Positions 11,422 to 24,553 of a stretch of DNA of 64,000 bases are shown here, piece after piece. This DNA is from Ophiosphaerella korrae (lineage: Eukaryota; Ascomycota; Dothideomycetes; Pleosporales; Phaeosphaeriaceae): assembly GCA_028456385.1 (NCBI GenBank), contig JALNQF010000005.1, positions 62,001 through 126,000 on the forward strand, in the 5' to 3' direction. Position 1 is the stretch's first letter. The number at the start of each line of letters is the position of its first letter. The notes under the pieces are model-generated. The model had not been told where the DNA came from. It saw only the letters and a program-made list of their open reading frames with translations, and made no database searches. The position numbers and the translations under genes are program-made.

Positions 11422-14400
11422 ATGGCGCAACCGCCTCCCAGCGATGATTTGATGCCAATCGAGCGGGTCGAGACGTCGCACCCCCAGAAGCGAATCAGAT
11501 GGGCTACACACCGCGCAACGGGCCTCAAGGCACAGAATAAGAGGGAAAGCCTCAAGGCCAGGTTGCACAGGAGGATAGGCTCGGGGGAGAAGCGAGACTC
11601 GATTGGCAAGGAAGCTGGATCCCCAGAAGACCATTCGCCCGACATCTCCGACGCAGGCAGCGACGAGCCTGATTCTGGGAGGAGAGTCTACTTCAACAAG
11701 CCTCTGCCCGACACCGAGCGCGACGAAGACGGCCACCCTACCGCAAACTACGCACGCAATAAGATACGAACAGCCAAATACACGCCCCTCAGTTTCGTGC
11801 CAAAGAACCTGTGGTTCCAGTTTCACAATATCGCAAACGTTTACTTTTTGTTCATTATTATTTTGGGTGTACGTACCCGCCTGTGGCTGCACCAACTGCG
11901 ACGGTAACTGACATGTTTACAGATCTTCTCAATTTTTGGAGCATCTAACCCTGCGCTCAACGCCGTGCCTCTCATCGTTATTCTTACCGTGACCGCCATC
12001 AAGGACGCCATAGAAGATTGGCGCAGAACCGTTTTGGACAACGAGCTCAACAACGCACCTGTCCACAGGCTTGTCAACTTCAACAATGTCAACACCGCTG
12101 AAGACACTGTATCTTTGTGGCGCAGGATCAAGAAAGCCAGCACCAAATTCATCATCTCAACTTGGCGGTCTATCAAGCGGGCAACGAACAAGAAGAACCA
12201 AGGCACTAAGGGCAAACAAGGAGGTGGCAGCACCGCAGACGGAACGCGGCCCTCAATCGACACGCGGCGTGCATCGGTGGTATCACATGGGGAATCATAC
12301 TTTGATTCGGAGGCTGGCATTCAGATGACTCCGGTCCCCTCGCCACTTCCTGGACAATCTCCAAGTCACTCCCCTCCACCGACGACTGGGCCTGGAGATA
12401 ATGACAAGGTTCGGGGTGCAGATACCAAAGGCACTGTACAGAAGAAATTTTGGGGCAGCGTCATGAACCCTTATATCACTCCTCCAGACAAGGCGCGATT
12501 CAAGAAAGACGCGTGGAAGAGCGTGCAAGTTGGTGACTTTGTTCGATTGTACAACGACGAAGAAATCCCTGCTGATATTGTGGTTCTCTCAACATCGTCT
12601 GACGACGGCGCCTGCTATGTCGAAACTAAGAATCTAGATGGCGAAACGAACCTGAAGGTGCGCAACGCCCTGCATGCTACACGCGATGTTCGACATGCTC
12701 GACACTGTGAACGCGCCGAATTTGTCATTGAAAGCGAAGGGCCACACTCGAACCTTTATTCCTACAGCGCTGTCATCCGATGGGACCAGCATAACGCAAA
12801 GGACCCGGAGACTCCAACCTACGAAATGACTGAACCAGTCTCAATCAACAATCTACTTCTTCGTGGATGTCAATTGCGCAACACAGAATGGGTTCTTGGG
12901 ATCGTTGTCTTTACCGGAGAAGAGACCAAGATTATGATCAACTCGGGCATAACGCCGAGCAAGCGCGCCAGAATCTCCAAGGAACTCAACTGGAATGTCA
13001 TTTACAACTTTATTGTGCTCTTTATCCTGTGTCTAATCTCTGGTATCGTTCTCGGAGTCACTTGGGCTAGGAATGACACCTCGCATTCCATCTTTGAATT
13101 CGGATCTTACGGCGGCGCTCCTGCGACTGATGGAGTTATTTCCTTCTGGGCTGGTGTTATCTTGTTCCAGAATTTGGTTCCGATTTCCCTCTACATCACG
13201 CTGGAAATCATTCGCACGCTACAAGCCCTTTTCATCTACAGTGACGTGCAGATGTATTACGAGAAGATTGACTATCCATGCACACCTAAATCTTGGAATA
13301 TATCCGATGATGTTGGGCAGATTGAGTATATCTTTTCTGATAAAACAGGTACACTCACTCAGAACGTCATGGAATTCAAGAAGTGTACCATTAACGGCGT
13401 TCCCTACGGAGAGGCCTATACAGAAGCTCAAGCTGGTATGCAACGTAGACAAGGAGTCGATGTCGAAGCAGAAGGTGCTCGCGCTCGTGAGCAGATTCAG
13501 CGAGATCGTACGCGAATGATTGAAGGAATCCGCAAGATACATAACAATCCATATCTTTGGGACGATGATCTTACCTTCGTTGCTCCGGACTACATTGAAG
13601 ATCTCGCAGGTGAATCCGGGAAAGAGCAACAGGTAGCCAATGAGAACTTCATGATTGCCTTGGCTCTCTGCCACACTGTCGTCACCGAACGAACTCCTGG
13701 CGACCCACCAAAGATCGAGTTCAAGGCTCAGTCCCCCGACGAGGCCGCTCTAGTGGCTACCGCTCGTGACGTCGGCTTCACTTTTGTTGGGCGTGAAGAC
13801 GATCGTTTGATTGTTAACGTCCTTGGAGAAGAGCGCAGATATCAAGTTCTTAATACCCTTGAGTTTAACTCGACTAGAAAACGTATGAGCGCCATCATTA
13901 GAATGCCGGATGGTAAGATTATGCTCTTCTGTAAAGGAGCTGATAGTATGATCTACTCGCGTTTGATCCCGAACGAGCAAAGAGAACTTCGTGCTAGCAC
14001 TGGAGAACATCTTGAGATGTTTGCTAGAGAAGGGCTGCGAACCCTGTGTATTGCCCAAAGAGAAATTTCCTTCGAAGAGTACGAAGAGTGGAATAAGGAT
14101 TATGACATTGCTGCCAACGCTGTTGTTGGCCGTGAGGATAAGCTAGAGGAGGTGTCGGACCGTATCGAGAATCACCTATGGTTGGTGGGAGGTACTGCCA
14201 TCGAAGACAGATTACAAGACGGTGTGCCCGAGTCGATTCAATTGCTCGGCCAAGCCGGTATCAAGCTCTGGGTTCTAACTGGCGACAAAGTGGAGACGGC
14301 TATCAACATTGGCTTTTCCTGCAACCTTCTTGATAACGACATGGATCTCATCATTCTCAAGGTCACCGATGATAGTCCTACATCTATTGAAGAGCAGCTG

Positions 14401-16251
14401 GACGAGAAGTTGAAGATCTTTGGGTTAGTAGGCTCTGCAGAAGAGTTGGCCGCTGCCCAGGACGACCACGAACCGCCGCCTCCTACACATGCTATCATTA
14501 TTGATGGTGATACGCTTAAGCTTGCTTTGGACGACGAAATGAAGAGGAAGTTTCTTCTGTTGTGCAGAAGGTGCCGATCAGTCCTCTGCTGCCGTGTCAG
14601 TCCTAGCCAGAAGGCTGCTGTCGTCAACATGGTCAAGACCGGTCTGGATTGTTTGACCTTGGCCATCGGCGATGGTGCAAATGATGTTGCTATGATCCAG
14701 GAAGCTCATGTAGGTGTCGGAATCGCAGGTGTGGAAGGTCGAGCCGCAGTCATGTCCTCAGATTATGCCATTGGTCAATTCCGCTTCCTCACTCGTCTGG
14801 TACTTGTTCATGGCCGATGGTCGTATCGCAGACTTGCAGAAACCATCGCGAATTTCTTCTATAAGGTAAATGATCAGATACTTATTTGGGGGTATTAGGT
14901 GCTAATCAAGGCAGAACATTGTCTGGGTGTTCGCACTCTTCTGGTACCAGATTTACACCAATTTCGATAGCCAGTACATCTTCGACTACACTTATATCAT
15001 TTTCTTCAATCTTGCATTTACTTCTCTCCCCGTCATTGTTATGGGTGTTCTGGATCAGGACGTTGACGATAGAGTATCTCTGGCTGTTCCTCAACTTTAC
15101 CGTCGCGGAATCGAACGGAAAGAGTGGACCCAGCCAAAGTTTTGGTATTATATATTATTCTTCATCGCTACCAGTACATACTGACAGGATATAGGGCATA
15201 CATGCTCGACGGTGTATATCAATCTCTGGTTGCGTTCTATTTCGTCTACGCAATCTTCGAATCCGGTATGTCTGCATCGTCGAATGGTTTAGACCTTGCC
15301 GAATACCGACGTATGGGTATCTACGCTGCTACCGCAGCTGTCTGCGCCGCAAATATCTACGTTCTTTATAACTCTTACCGCTGGGATTGGTTGATGCTTC
15401 TCATCATCATCATCAGTACTCTCCTGGTGTGGTTCTGGACTGGAATCTATACTTCCTTCACCTCAAGTGCCCAGTTCTACAAGTCCGCCGCTGAGGTATA
15501 CGGCAACTTGAACTTTTGGGCTTACCTACTGGTTGCTGTCATTGCATGTTTGCTTCCTCGATTCATCTTCAAAACAGTTCAGAAAATATGGTTTCCTCTT
15601 GACGTTGACATCATTCGGGAACAAGTCCAACAGGGAAAGTTCGACTATCTGCGAGATAACAAAAACTATCTTCCTCCTCCACCCGAAAAAGTGGCTCCTA
15701 AGGAATATATCGAGGCCGAAGCGCCGAAATACAAGCCAGTGAATACGGACGTTGTGGACGAGGATGTGCGACCAATCTACCCACCATCGGTCGCGCCTAC
15801 TGCAACTACACACAACCCTAGGAGTCAAAATGGGTCGAACAGCACCGATTACACATACCGCCGCTCAATGGAGGGCCTGTCTCCGGTGGCACGTATCTCA
15901 ACAGAGTATCGCGTGCGGCCTAGTTTTGATCGCGCAAGAATGTCAATGGATCGTGTGCGCCCCAGCTTCGAAGCTAGCAGCGACTTTACATCGGCAGCTA
16001 TGTTGACACGCATGGAGTCGGCGCATAGCCGGAACAGCTTCCACGGCAATCGAACCAGTATTCAGGGCATGGGCCAGGGTCACCAAAGTACGATGCCAAA
16101 CCTGGGTAGTCGGCTACGAAACGCCATCCGCCGGGCGACAATAACTCGAGAGGACGCTCCGACGGATCTCCAGGACGCACCACCAATGCCTGCACCCAAG
16201 AGCCCACCAAGAAGCCCACCGAAAAATGCACCAAAGAGTCCGCCACGGTAG
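11422..16251 (+). CDS. DNF1: P4-type phospholipid-transporting ATPase (flippase), Dnf1/Dnf2 class
   Basis: Four exons: 11422-11868, 11923-14865, 14915-15144 and 15195-16251, giving 1558 aa. The protein flips phospholipids to the cytosolic leaflet of plasma and endosomal membranes, working with a Cdc50-family subunit. Motifs seen: PISL in TM4 (about residue 569), the P4-specific DGET in the actuator domain (about 388), phosphorylation site DKTGTLT (Asp about 622), KGAD in the nucleotide domain, TGDK and GDGANDV (about 1065). The last two exons carry the C-terminal membrane helices. A long hydrophilic N terminus containing RWATHR and the size point to Dnf1/Dnf2 rather than Drs2 or Neo1. The tail is disordered, with repeated RPSF/SMDR and KSPPRSPPK units. 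The start is the first ATG in frame, preceded by a C/T-rich leader. Confidence 0.93.
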
Positions 16252-17006
16252 CCCCAGTGGTATTGATGAATAGGTAACCCAATGGGGTTGGCATATATCT
16301 TTGTTTGATGACATATTGTACATAAAACATTTTCTTTCCTTGATTCAGCGTTTCTTCGATATCATTAGCTTTTTTGTAACCGCAAAGATGGGCGTTTTTT
16401 GGGTGTATTGTTGCGACTCCCTCTTCAGGACGCTTTTTTAGGATGCTCTTTTGTAGTAGTTGCGCGATGGGGAGTAAAATACAGCTACGATAGATGCTGA
16501 TGAGTATGGGCGAGCGACGCTGAGGTGTAAATATCTAATTATGTGACTAGCATTTGCTGGTTGTTAATCCTTCTTGACTCTGTCCGTCCTTTGAAGCATG
16601 TCATGATACTGCGTCCTTAGAATCTTTTTCGCGAATAGTAAATAATGACAGGTTCGCCCTGGCCCTTGAATAGGTAGGACAATTGGCTTGGCACCGCACC
16701 AACGTTTGTTCGCACGCGTGGGCGCTAGCGAACCGCGTCGCGTTTGTGGTTCTCTGGGTCGACATATATCTCGGAGCCTGACGTCGCTCTACCCTTTCGA
16801 TAGCCACCGCCGTCCAGCCGCTGTCACCATATTGGACCCTTAAATGCACCACTATATTACATTAGCTGTGTTCTAGTTATCGAGCCTCACTGTTATTCCA
16901 AAGAACGAAGGTTGGGCAATGCCTGATTGCTCTTAGTCAAGGTGTAACCAGCGCATCTGCAGCTTTACGGCTTTGTGTTGCAAGGCTGGACTGGAGGTGA
17001 GGGACA
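16252..17006. other. Intergenic region between flippase and SEN1
   Basis: The first 150 bases hold the flippase 3' UTR with T-rich stretches (for example near 16329 and 16430). The remainder should carry the SEN1 promoter. No other feature was recognised. Confidence 0.45.
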
Positions 17007-20000
17007 ATGGCCGCCGACAACATCCTGCTGAAGCTCAGGTAAGTCTACTCGAGGCTCTTCGTCTTTACCATCTTACATCTACCTGCTTGCCTTCACCTGC
17101 TGCTTGATTGCTGCTTAATATAGTCCTTGTGGCCTTTCTTTTGTCTCTTGCTCTCTTCTCTGCGCAAGCTTGCTCTATAACCGATGGCTGACCCAATGTC
17201 TTCATGTAGCGAGCTCCGCGCACTACCTGAAGATCAACATCTGTTTTGCCCACGCATAGGCGATGACGGAGCTACGTACTTCGCTGAAGATACCACCGGG
17301 TTCCCGCCCTTGACCGACCCCGGTGAAATCCAAGACCGCAATGCCAAATTACGAGAGGCCGAAGATCGCAGGTGGACAACGTTGAAGGCGACGGAGATCA
17401 TGGCATATGACGGCGACGACGCCTTGCCACACAAGAATTGGCTCATTGGCCGATATGACCAGATGATGCAGAGCTGCGACGTGTGTGTCAGGGTCTTTTA
17501 CATGTCTATCCCCCAATGGAGAATCCAGCTCACCGAGACCTATCACGACGAAAACGTGGATATTTTCTTCAAAATAATCGACGATATGTGCCTAGCCCGC
17601 ATACACAAAGGCCTCGAGGAAGCAAATACGATACTGAGCAACGCCGAACCGAAAGCTCGGACAATGCGTCTCCTACCGCCAGGATGTACCTATGCCTTTT
17701 TTGAGGCACTGAGTTGCGAAGCCATGCTAAGAAACGAAGCCGAACTTCAGCAGTACTTTGACACACCTTTCGACATGGTTCAGACAAAGAAGCGCTTAAA
17801 ACTCCAGACATACCTCCCAGCTATGACCCGTTTCTTGTTCAGTAAGAATGCTAGACGCCATGATTGGGCAAGTAAATCTTGGGTGGGTTTCAAGCGAAAT
17901 TTGTTACAATCTGAGTTCGAATGGGCTGTGAAAGACCATTTAATTCACGTCATGATGAAAGTACAGATGAATAACCTTGATCTATCTCATGTTCCGCTCT
18001 TCTGGGGCGGTGTTCGGCTCATCATCGAGAAAATGGACCGCGAACTCATAACAGAGTATGTTCGTAGCCTTGATGGAGATTTCTATAGGCTCATGCTGGA
18101 CCACCTCTCATTACAATCAGAGGGCTTCTTTGATTTATTGGCTACCATGAAGCTATTACTTGAAAAGGCGCCGGCCGACTTTTGGGATGGAATGAACGCT
18201 ATTACTCCATCAATCGCAAATGTAGTGGAGCAGGTCTTCAATAGCCCCACTTTAAAGCAGGTGCTAGTTGCAGCTACGGGCGTTATAGATGATATGCAAA
18301 TCATCGAGGCAGCATTCAGTTGGGTCCCACCATTCCTTGCATCCATCAAAGTCTCCAATCTTGGCCCGGCCATCCGGCCTTTTGCATATGCCCTCTTTGG
18401 CCGCTTCCAGTCGGATCATTTCTCAAAAGCATCCCGGGCCTTTTGCTTCAAGGAAGGTATGAAAGCATTGGTCTTCGCCTTTAAGACTATGGGTGAATAT
18501 AAACAATTAGGTGATTTCGTTGGGCAGCCAACTGTCAACGGAATGCTTGAGCTGCTTTCCAATCATATAGAACTCCTCGTTACGGGCCTCAAGAGGTTTA
18601 ACAGTAGGAGCGAAAACCACGAAGAGTTGCGATTAGTTCTTTCTGTGATTCAATATGCTTTCCAACTGGAGGCTAAATCGTTAATCGTCGAAAGACAACT
18701 CATCACATCCAAACAGCCATCACCTACAGAAACGCCTTCATCAACCGCCATCTGGAAGACTGTCTTGAGAGCGATAGACTCCAGCAGTCTGAACCTTGCC
18801 GTGCATTTACTCATTGCCGGCAGAACACTCATCGGCTTGGAGCCGTTACAAATGAAAGCGGGGGTTGAGAAGATTCCTCCAACAGTTCGGCACTTCAACG
18901 AGCGCTTCAAGCTTCTTTCCCAGTCCATCACTGATGTTGCTGATCGACTGTCAGATTTCGACCCAACTCGACTGCAAGCGCTATTTGAAAACCCATCCGC
19001 AGCCAGTGCCATTGTTTCCTTACTCTTCTCATCTACAGAAGATTCAAGGAGTTCCGTTATTGAACTTCTCAAAGTCATCAGTGCTGAAGATGAACGCCGA
19101 AATGCTTTGCAGCATATACTCAGGACATACTACAAGGATGCCCTTCTTGGAATATCCGACTCAATCCGCCTGGTCAAGAACAAGAAAGTTTACGCGCCTG
19201 TGCCAAGCATGATCAAGACCTGTTCTGATATTATCGACGTAATGTGTAACTCACAGGATGGTATATTGCGGTCGCGAAATCTCGAGTCGGGTGAGCTCGG
19301 CGCCACAATGAACTTCTGGAAGAACCTTTGGGACTTACTCACAATGGTCTTTGGAACCACTGAAGCTTGGAGCAACCTTGGATACTATGATAAACATGTG
19401 TTGATGGACGTCTGCCGCGACACCATGCAATTTGCAGATCAGCTTTTTAACCAATGCAGCATTTTTGCTACTGCCCTTAAAGGCTCGACAACTGATTCTG
19501 AAGTCGATGGCAGTACTTCAGACTTCTTGAAAGAGCTATTAGCCGAACCTGCAGGTGCTATGGACTGGCTGGCGCGATGGCTTCGCCTTCGCGACGAATT
19601 CTTGTCAAGCAAATCAGTGACCCTAATCAGCAAACTCCTTATTCGTCTACACAATGTCTCTATTGAGATCACAGCCGACACACTTTCCTACATGGAAAAA
19701 ATTCTTTCTGGTGAGGTTCGCGCTAAACTCAGTACGACGCAACAAGCCGAGCTGCAACAAGCTCTTGAAACCCATCTCGGTCGTTCCTTGGTGAAGGAAG
19801 AAGAGCCTGTCCACCAGAAGCAAGCCTCATTGAGCAAGTGGATGTCTACTGGTGCAACTTCAGCGGATCGGCCAGCTCCATCGGATGCAAAGGCAAAGCT
19901 TATGGCTCAACTAACAGCAGGCGCAAGTGCTTTCCAACAAAAGCGAGAGCAAATGAAGGCTGTAGAAGCAAAGGCGATGCAGCAAAAAGCTCTTGAGGGT

Positions 20001-23000
20001 CAGAAGACTGCCCAGCAAGATGAATTCAAGAGAAAACGGCAGCTTGAGAAACAGAAACGAGAGCAGGAGAAGGCAGCAGCACTTGCCAAGGCTAGACAAG
20101 CGCGCGGCATATCGACACAAACTGCAGAAGCCGGATCGGGTTTGGAAGGACTGGGTGTTTTGGGTAAAGATCAAGCTGTCAAGGGCGAAGGATTAATGCA
20201 TTCATCGGACGAATCTGAAAATGACGATGGTGACATTGACGAAGACTTGTTCGGTATGAAGAAAGGCAAATCTAAGGTCGGGCCAAAGACAAACATCATC
20301 AATGAAGCCAAGATCCAGCAGCCTATCAAGAAAAAAAGGGTTGTACGATCTGCCAAAGATATGCGCGCTCGTCTTGCGCCAGATCTATCTTCTCTTCACA
20401 GGACTATCCTCGGTTGGGATTACTTCCACGAGGGTGACTTCCCACCCAAATCCAGACCAGGCATTTACTCCAAAGTTCCGAGCACTTTTCGCACCCCGAA
20501 TGATTACCAATCTACTTTTGAGCCCTTGCTCACTCTTGAGGCATGGCAAGGCTTCGTGAAGGCCCGTGAAGAGAATCAGGCCAAACCATACGAGGTTCGC
20601 ATTACATCACGAGCAAGCGTCGACGCCTTCCAGGAAGTCGGCAGCACAATGACACATGCAGAGAACCGTGATGTTATGGTTTCGGAGGGTGACATCATTC
20701 TGTTATCGGCTACAAGAAACCCGTCTTCTGAGGACGCGACCTGTCTCGCTAGGGTCTTCCGAGTGAAGAGAAAACAGCAGCACATAGAGGTATCATACCG
20801 CGTTGTGCCTGCTAATCCACTCTCATCCTCACTTAATCCTAACAATGCAGTTTACGGCACTAAGCTACAGTCTATTACGCCCTTAGAGCGTGAATATGGT
20901 GCGCTGAAAGGCCTTCAATATTACGACTTGTGCGACGAGATCATCAGAGCCAAGCCGTCCCCTCTTTTGTCATATAGCGACAAGCAGATCGAGCCACTAG
21001 TTGAGACGTACAACGTAAACAAGGCACAAGCAAAAGCTATCAAATCATCCATCGATAACGATGCCTTCACTTTGATCCAAGGGTGAGTGGATGAACTCAA
21101 AATTCATTGATAATAAACTAATCATGACACAGACCACCCGGTTCTGGAAAGACCAAGACCATTACTGCAATAGTGGGGGCAATATTATCAGACACTCTCC
21201 GCAATCGTGGTACCTCGATCACCGTTCCGGGTCAACCACGCTCCGATGCAGCCTCAAAGAAGCTTCTCGTGTGTGCCCCAAGTAATGCAGCTGTTGACGA
21301 ACTGGTCATGCGTTTTAAGGACGGTATCAAGACACTCAATGGTGAAGAGCGAAAGGTCAACATCGTGCGGTTAGGCCGTAGCGACGCCATTAATGCCAAT
21401 ATAAAGGATGTAACTCTAGAAGAACTGGTCAACACAAAGCTTGGTATGACCTCAGACAAGGGCAATGACCAGGCGGCTACACGTAAGCTCTTCGAGGATC
21501 ATAAGAAAATCTCTGAACAGATTCGAAATATGCGCGAGCAACTTGATGGTGGTGAAGCTAAAGGCGATGCGGCCGCAAAGCTGCAGGACGATTTCAACCA
21601 ACTGCGACGACAAAAAGCTTTGCTTGGGACGAAAATCGACAATGCAAAGGACGATGAAAGGCTTGCAAGCCGAAATGCAGACCTGAATCGTCGTCGGGCT
21701 CAGGAAGCTGTGCTGAACGATGCTCATGTTATTTGTGCAACACTCAGTGGATCCGGGCATGAAATGTTTCAGGGCTTGAGCATCGAGTTCGAGACTGTCA
21801 TTGTCGACGAGGCTGCCCAATGTGTTGAGATGAGCGCTCTCATCCCACTAAAATATGGATGTGCCAAGTGTATCTTAGTTGGTGATCCCAAGCAACTGCC
21901 ACCTACTGTCTTTTCAAAAGAAGCAGCGCGTTTCCAATACGAGCAGAGTTTGTTTGTTCGCATGCAGAAGAACCATCCTCAGGATATCCATTTGCTCGAT
22001 ACGCAATACCGTATGCATCCAGAAATCAGTTTGTTTCCGAGCCGCACGTTCTACGACGGCCTGCTACTAGATGGTGGGAATATGGCCGGCTTGCGCCAGC
22101 AGCCATGGCATCAGAGTATGCTCCTTGGACCATACCGCTTCTTCGATGTGCAAGGTCAACAGCAAGCAGCGCCCAAGGGTCACTCACTTATTAATCTAGC
22201 TGAGATTGATATTGCTATGATGTTGTACCGGCGCCTCACATCTGACTACCCTGATTACAACTTCAAAGGCAAAGTGGGCATAATTACCCCATACAAGAGC
22301 CAACTGCGGGAACTCAAATCACGCTTTTCTACAACATATGGCGCAGGTATCATTGAGGATATCGAATTCAACACCACCGATGCTTTCCAAGGTCGAGAGA
22401 GCGAAGTCATCATCTTCTCCTGTGTGCGAGCCTCCCCATCAGGTGGTATTGGTTTCCTGCAAGACATTCGTCGTATGAACGTCGGCCTCACCCGTGCAAA
22501 ATCGTCTTTATGGGTGCTGGGCAACACTCAGTCCCTCGTTCGTGGTGAATTCTGGAGGAAATTGGTTGAAGATGCTACAGATCGGAGGCGATTGACTAAA
22601 GGTGATCTGAAGTCAATGCTCAATAAACACTCAAGCAACTTCCCAGCACCCAAAGAAGGGTACATGCAGCCGCACCGACCGACACCAGATATCAAGTCGG
22701 AACCGATGAGTCGTTCAGGAAGTGGTCAGTCGAATGGGTCAGACCTCAGGTACATCAAGCAGGAGACAAAGAGCGAAGTCAAATCTGAAACAGCGCTTGT
22801 CCATCACTCGAAGCGTAAGGCTGAGAGCAATAATGACTTTGATATTTTTAAACACGAAAGTAGCGATGTGGAGATGGGTGAGGCAATATCAGAGTCGCCA
22901 TCTACTACGCTCCCTGGCGACAGCGGTCGCTCGACACCAACCGCACCTTCTGACCCTACACAAAAGAGCGCAACGCCTAGCGCAGAAGTAAGCAATGCAC

Positions 23001-23122
23001 CGAATGGTACTGATTCTGATCTTGCTTTTGCTCCAATGACTATGGCAAAGCCTAAGATCAGGATGCGGCCACGTGAACCTGCGAATCCATTCATCAAGAA
23101 AAAGAAACCAAGGACCGGATGA
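17007..23122 (+). CDS. SEN1: RNA/DNA helicase Sen1 (superfamily 1B)
   Basis: Three exons: 17007-17038, 17210-21082 and 21133-23122, giving 1964 aa. Exon 1 is only 32 nt (MAADNILLKL), joined through a 171 nt intron. If that exon is wrong, an in-frame ATG at 17184 would serve. Residues to about 700 form the all-helical Sen1 N-terminal domain. A charged, Lys/Gln-rich linker (about 900-1100) precedes the helicase core: Walker A GPPGSGKT spanning the exon 2/3 joint (about 1302-1309), DEAAQ (motif II, DExxQ type), GDPKQLPPTV (III), QYRMHPEIS (IV), DAFQGRESEV (V) and NVGLTRAKSSL (VI). The C terminus is disordered and ends in a KKKKP-type basic nuclear signal. Sen1 terminates non-coding Pol II transcription and resolves R-loops. 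The size matches filamentous-fungal orthologues. Confidence 0.94.
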
Positions 23123-24553
23123 GATCCACGATATACCAGAACAGAGGCAAGATTAGAGAAGATGTCCACTTATTTGAATGCTAGTGAACGTTTTGTATGG
23201 GTTCGCATTCATGGCGTCATCTGTTGGGTGATAATGTTCGCATAGACTATCAGCATATTGACAGGCGTTTTCGAGTGGTATCTCGATGCTTTATCAGATC
23301 CTTGTCAAGGAAATGATATCAAGCATTCCCAAGTGCGAACAGGGAGCAGTGTCTTTTTGCTTTTCCCTGTCGCTTGGTACCCCTTAGTAGATCCACCAAA
23401 TCAACATAGCGACAAATTCGTTACGAGGTCAAGGCGATCTCATTGGAAATGATCAACTGTGCCGTGGTGATGTGCCGTGCGCAAAGAGCCGACCGGTAAT
23501 CATAAGGAGGAACCTTCTTTGCGCCTTGTGTGCGTGCTTCAATGATAATCCGCTTTTGGTATAGTTTGTAACATTATGTGGCTTGTCTTCGTGTTGAGGC
23601 TTGCTTTAGAACGTGACTTTGCTTTTTAGCGCACCGTAGATGCGAGCCACGAGGTAGCCACTTCTATAATGACGCCGTATTTCCCAGGCACCCTGATTTT
23701 CATCGCATCCGGGTCGCTCGTAGAATTTCTGTAACGGTCCCATCCATGATCACCCTACATTCGCTTTTTCGTTAAGCTTCATTATCGGAAGCATAAACCT
23801 CCCTTTGTTGATCTTGCTATGCTAAGCTAAGTCGCACGGCACCTTTGTCCAACCACACTACTTTTGTGCTACAACCTGGGCGCAAATTATCGTCTGTGGC
23901 CAGCTAGTGGCCTCTACTACTTCTAGGGAAAGAAAGAACTAGAGCTATAGTCGATCTTCCGTACCGTCACCGCCATGTGAATTTTGAGTGAAAACGCCAG
24001 CACATTTCGTGTCACAAAAAAGTGCGCCTGACCCGGAACTTCAAGAATCATTCTACCTACCTAGGTAACTAGCGGTTGCCCGACTTCTAAATTTCTAGGT
24101 GAGAATCTCAATCAACTTTCATTGTCCACGACCCCCGCCTACGATCAATAACCTGTTGTGTCACCCAGTGCTCTCCTCATCACGAGCTTCGACAAGTCAT
24201 CCTTACGACGATTACCGCCTGGTGTTGCACTACGCCAGGATTACCCCTTCACAACCGAAAAATACTGTTACCTGCGCGAGGTCTGGATGCGCTTTGCCAT
24301 GATGCCCCTGGCTAACGTTGCAATCAAAGCATCTCAGTCCGCGTGAAATACAACCACAACTGCATATGCAGTCGTCTGCTGAGGTACCTGTCGCGACCGG
24401 ACTACTGGTTGTACCACGTTATCGTCCAAATATTTCCTAAAGTGTGTTTTGCCCACACTTTGTTCTGAGCATTGAGCGGCAAAGGAACGTAACGACCGTC
24501 CGCAGTGCGGGCTGTGCGAGTTGCTTTTAGGGGCCTGGCGCCCGGTTGCAAAC
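23123..24553. other. Intergenic region, long leader of the downstream gene
   Basis: About 1.4 kb without a supported gene. It contains repeated short CCTACCTACCTAGGTA-like sequence near 24051-24066 and C/T-rich tracts near 24120-24180. Short open frames here have no motifs. Some of it may be non-coding leader of the gene starting at 24554. Confidence 0.4.
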
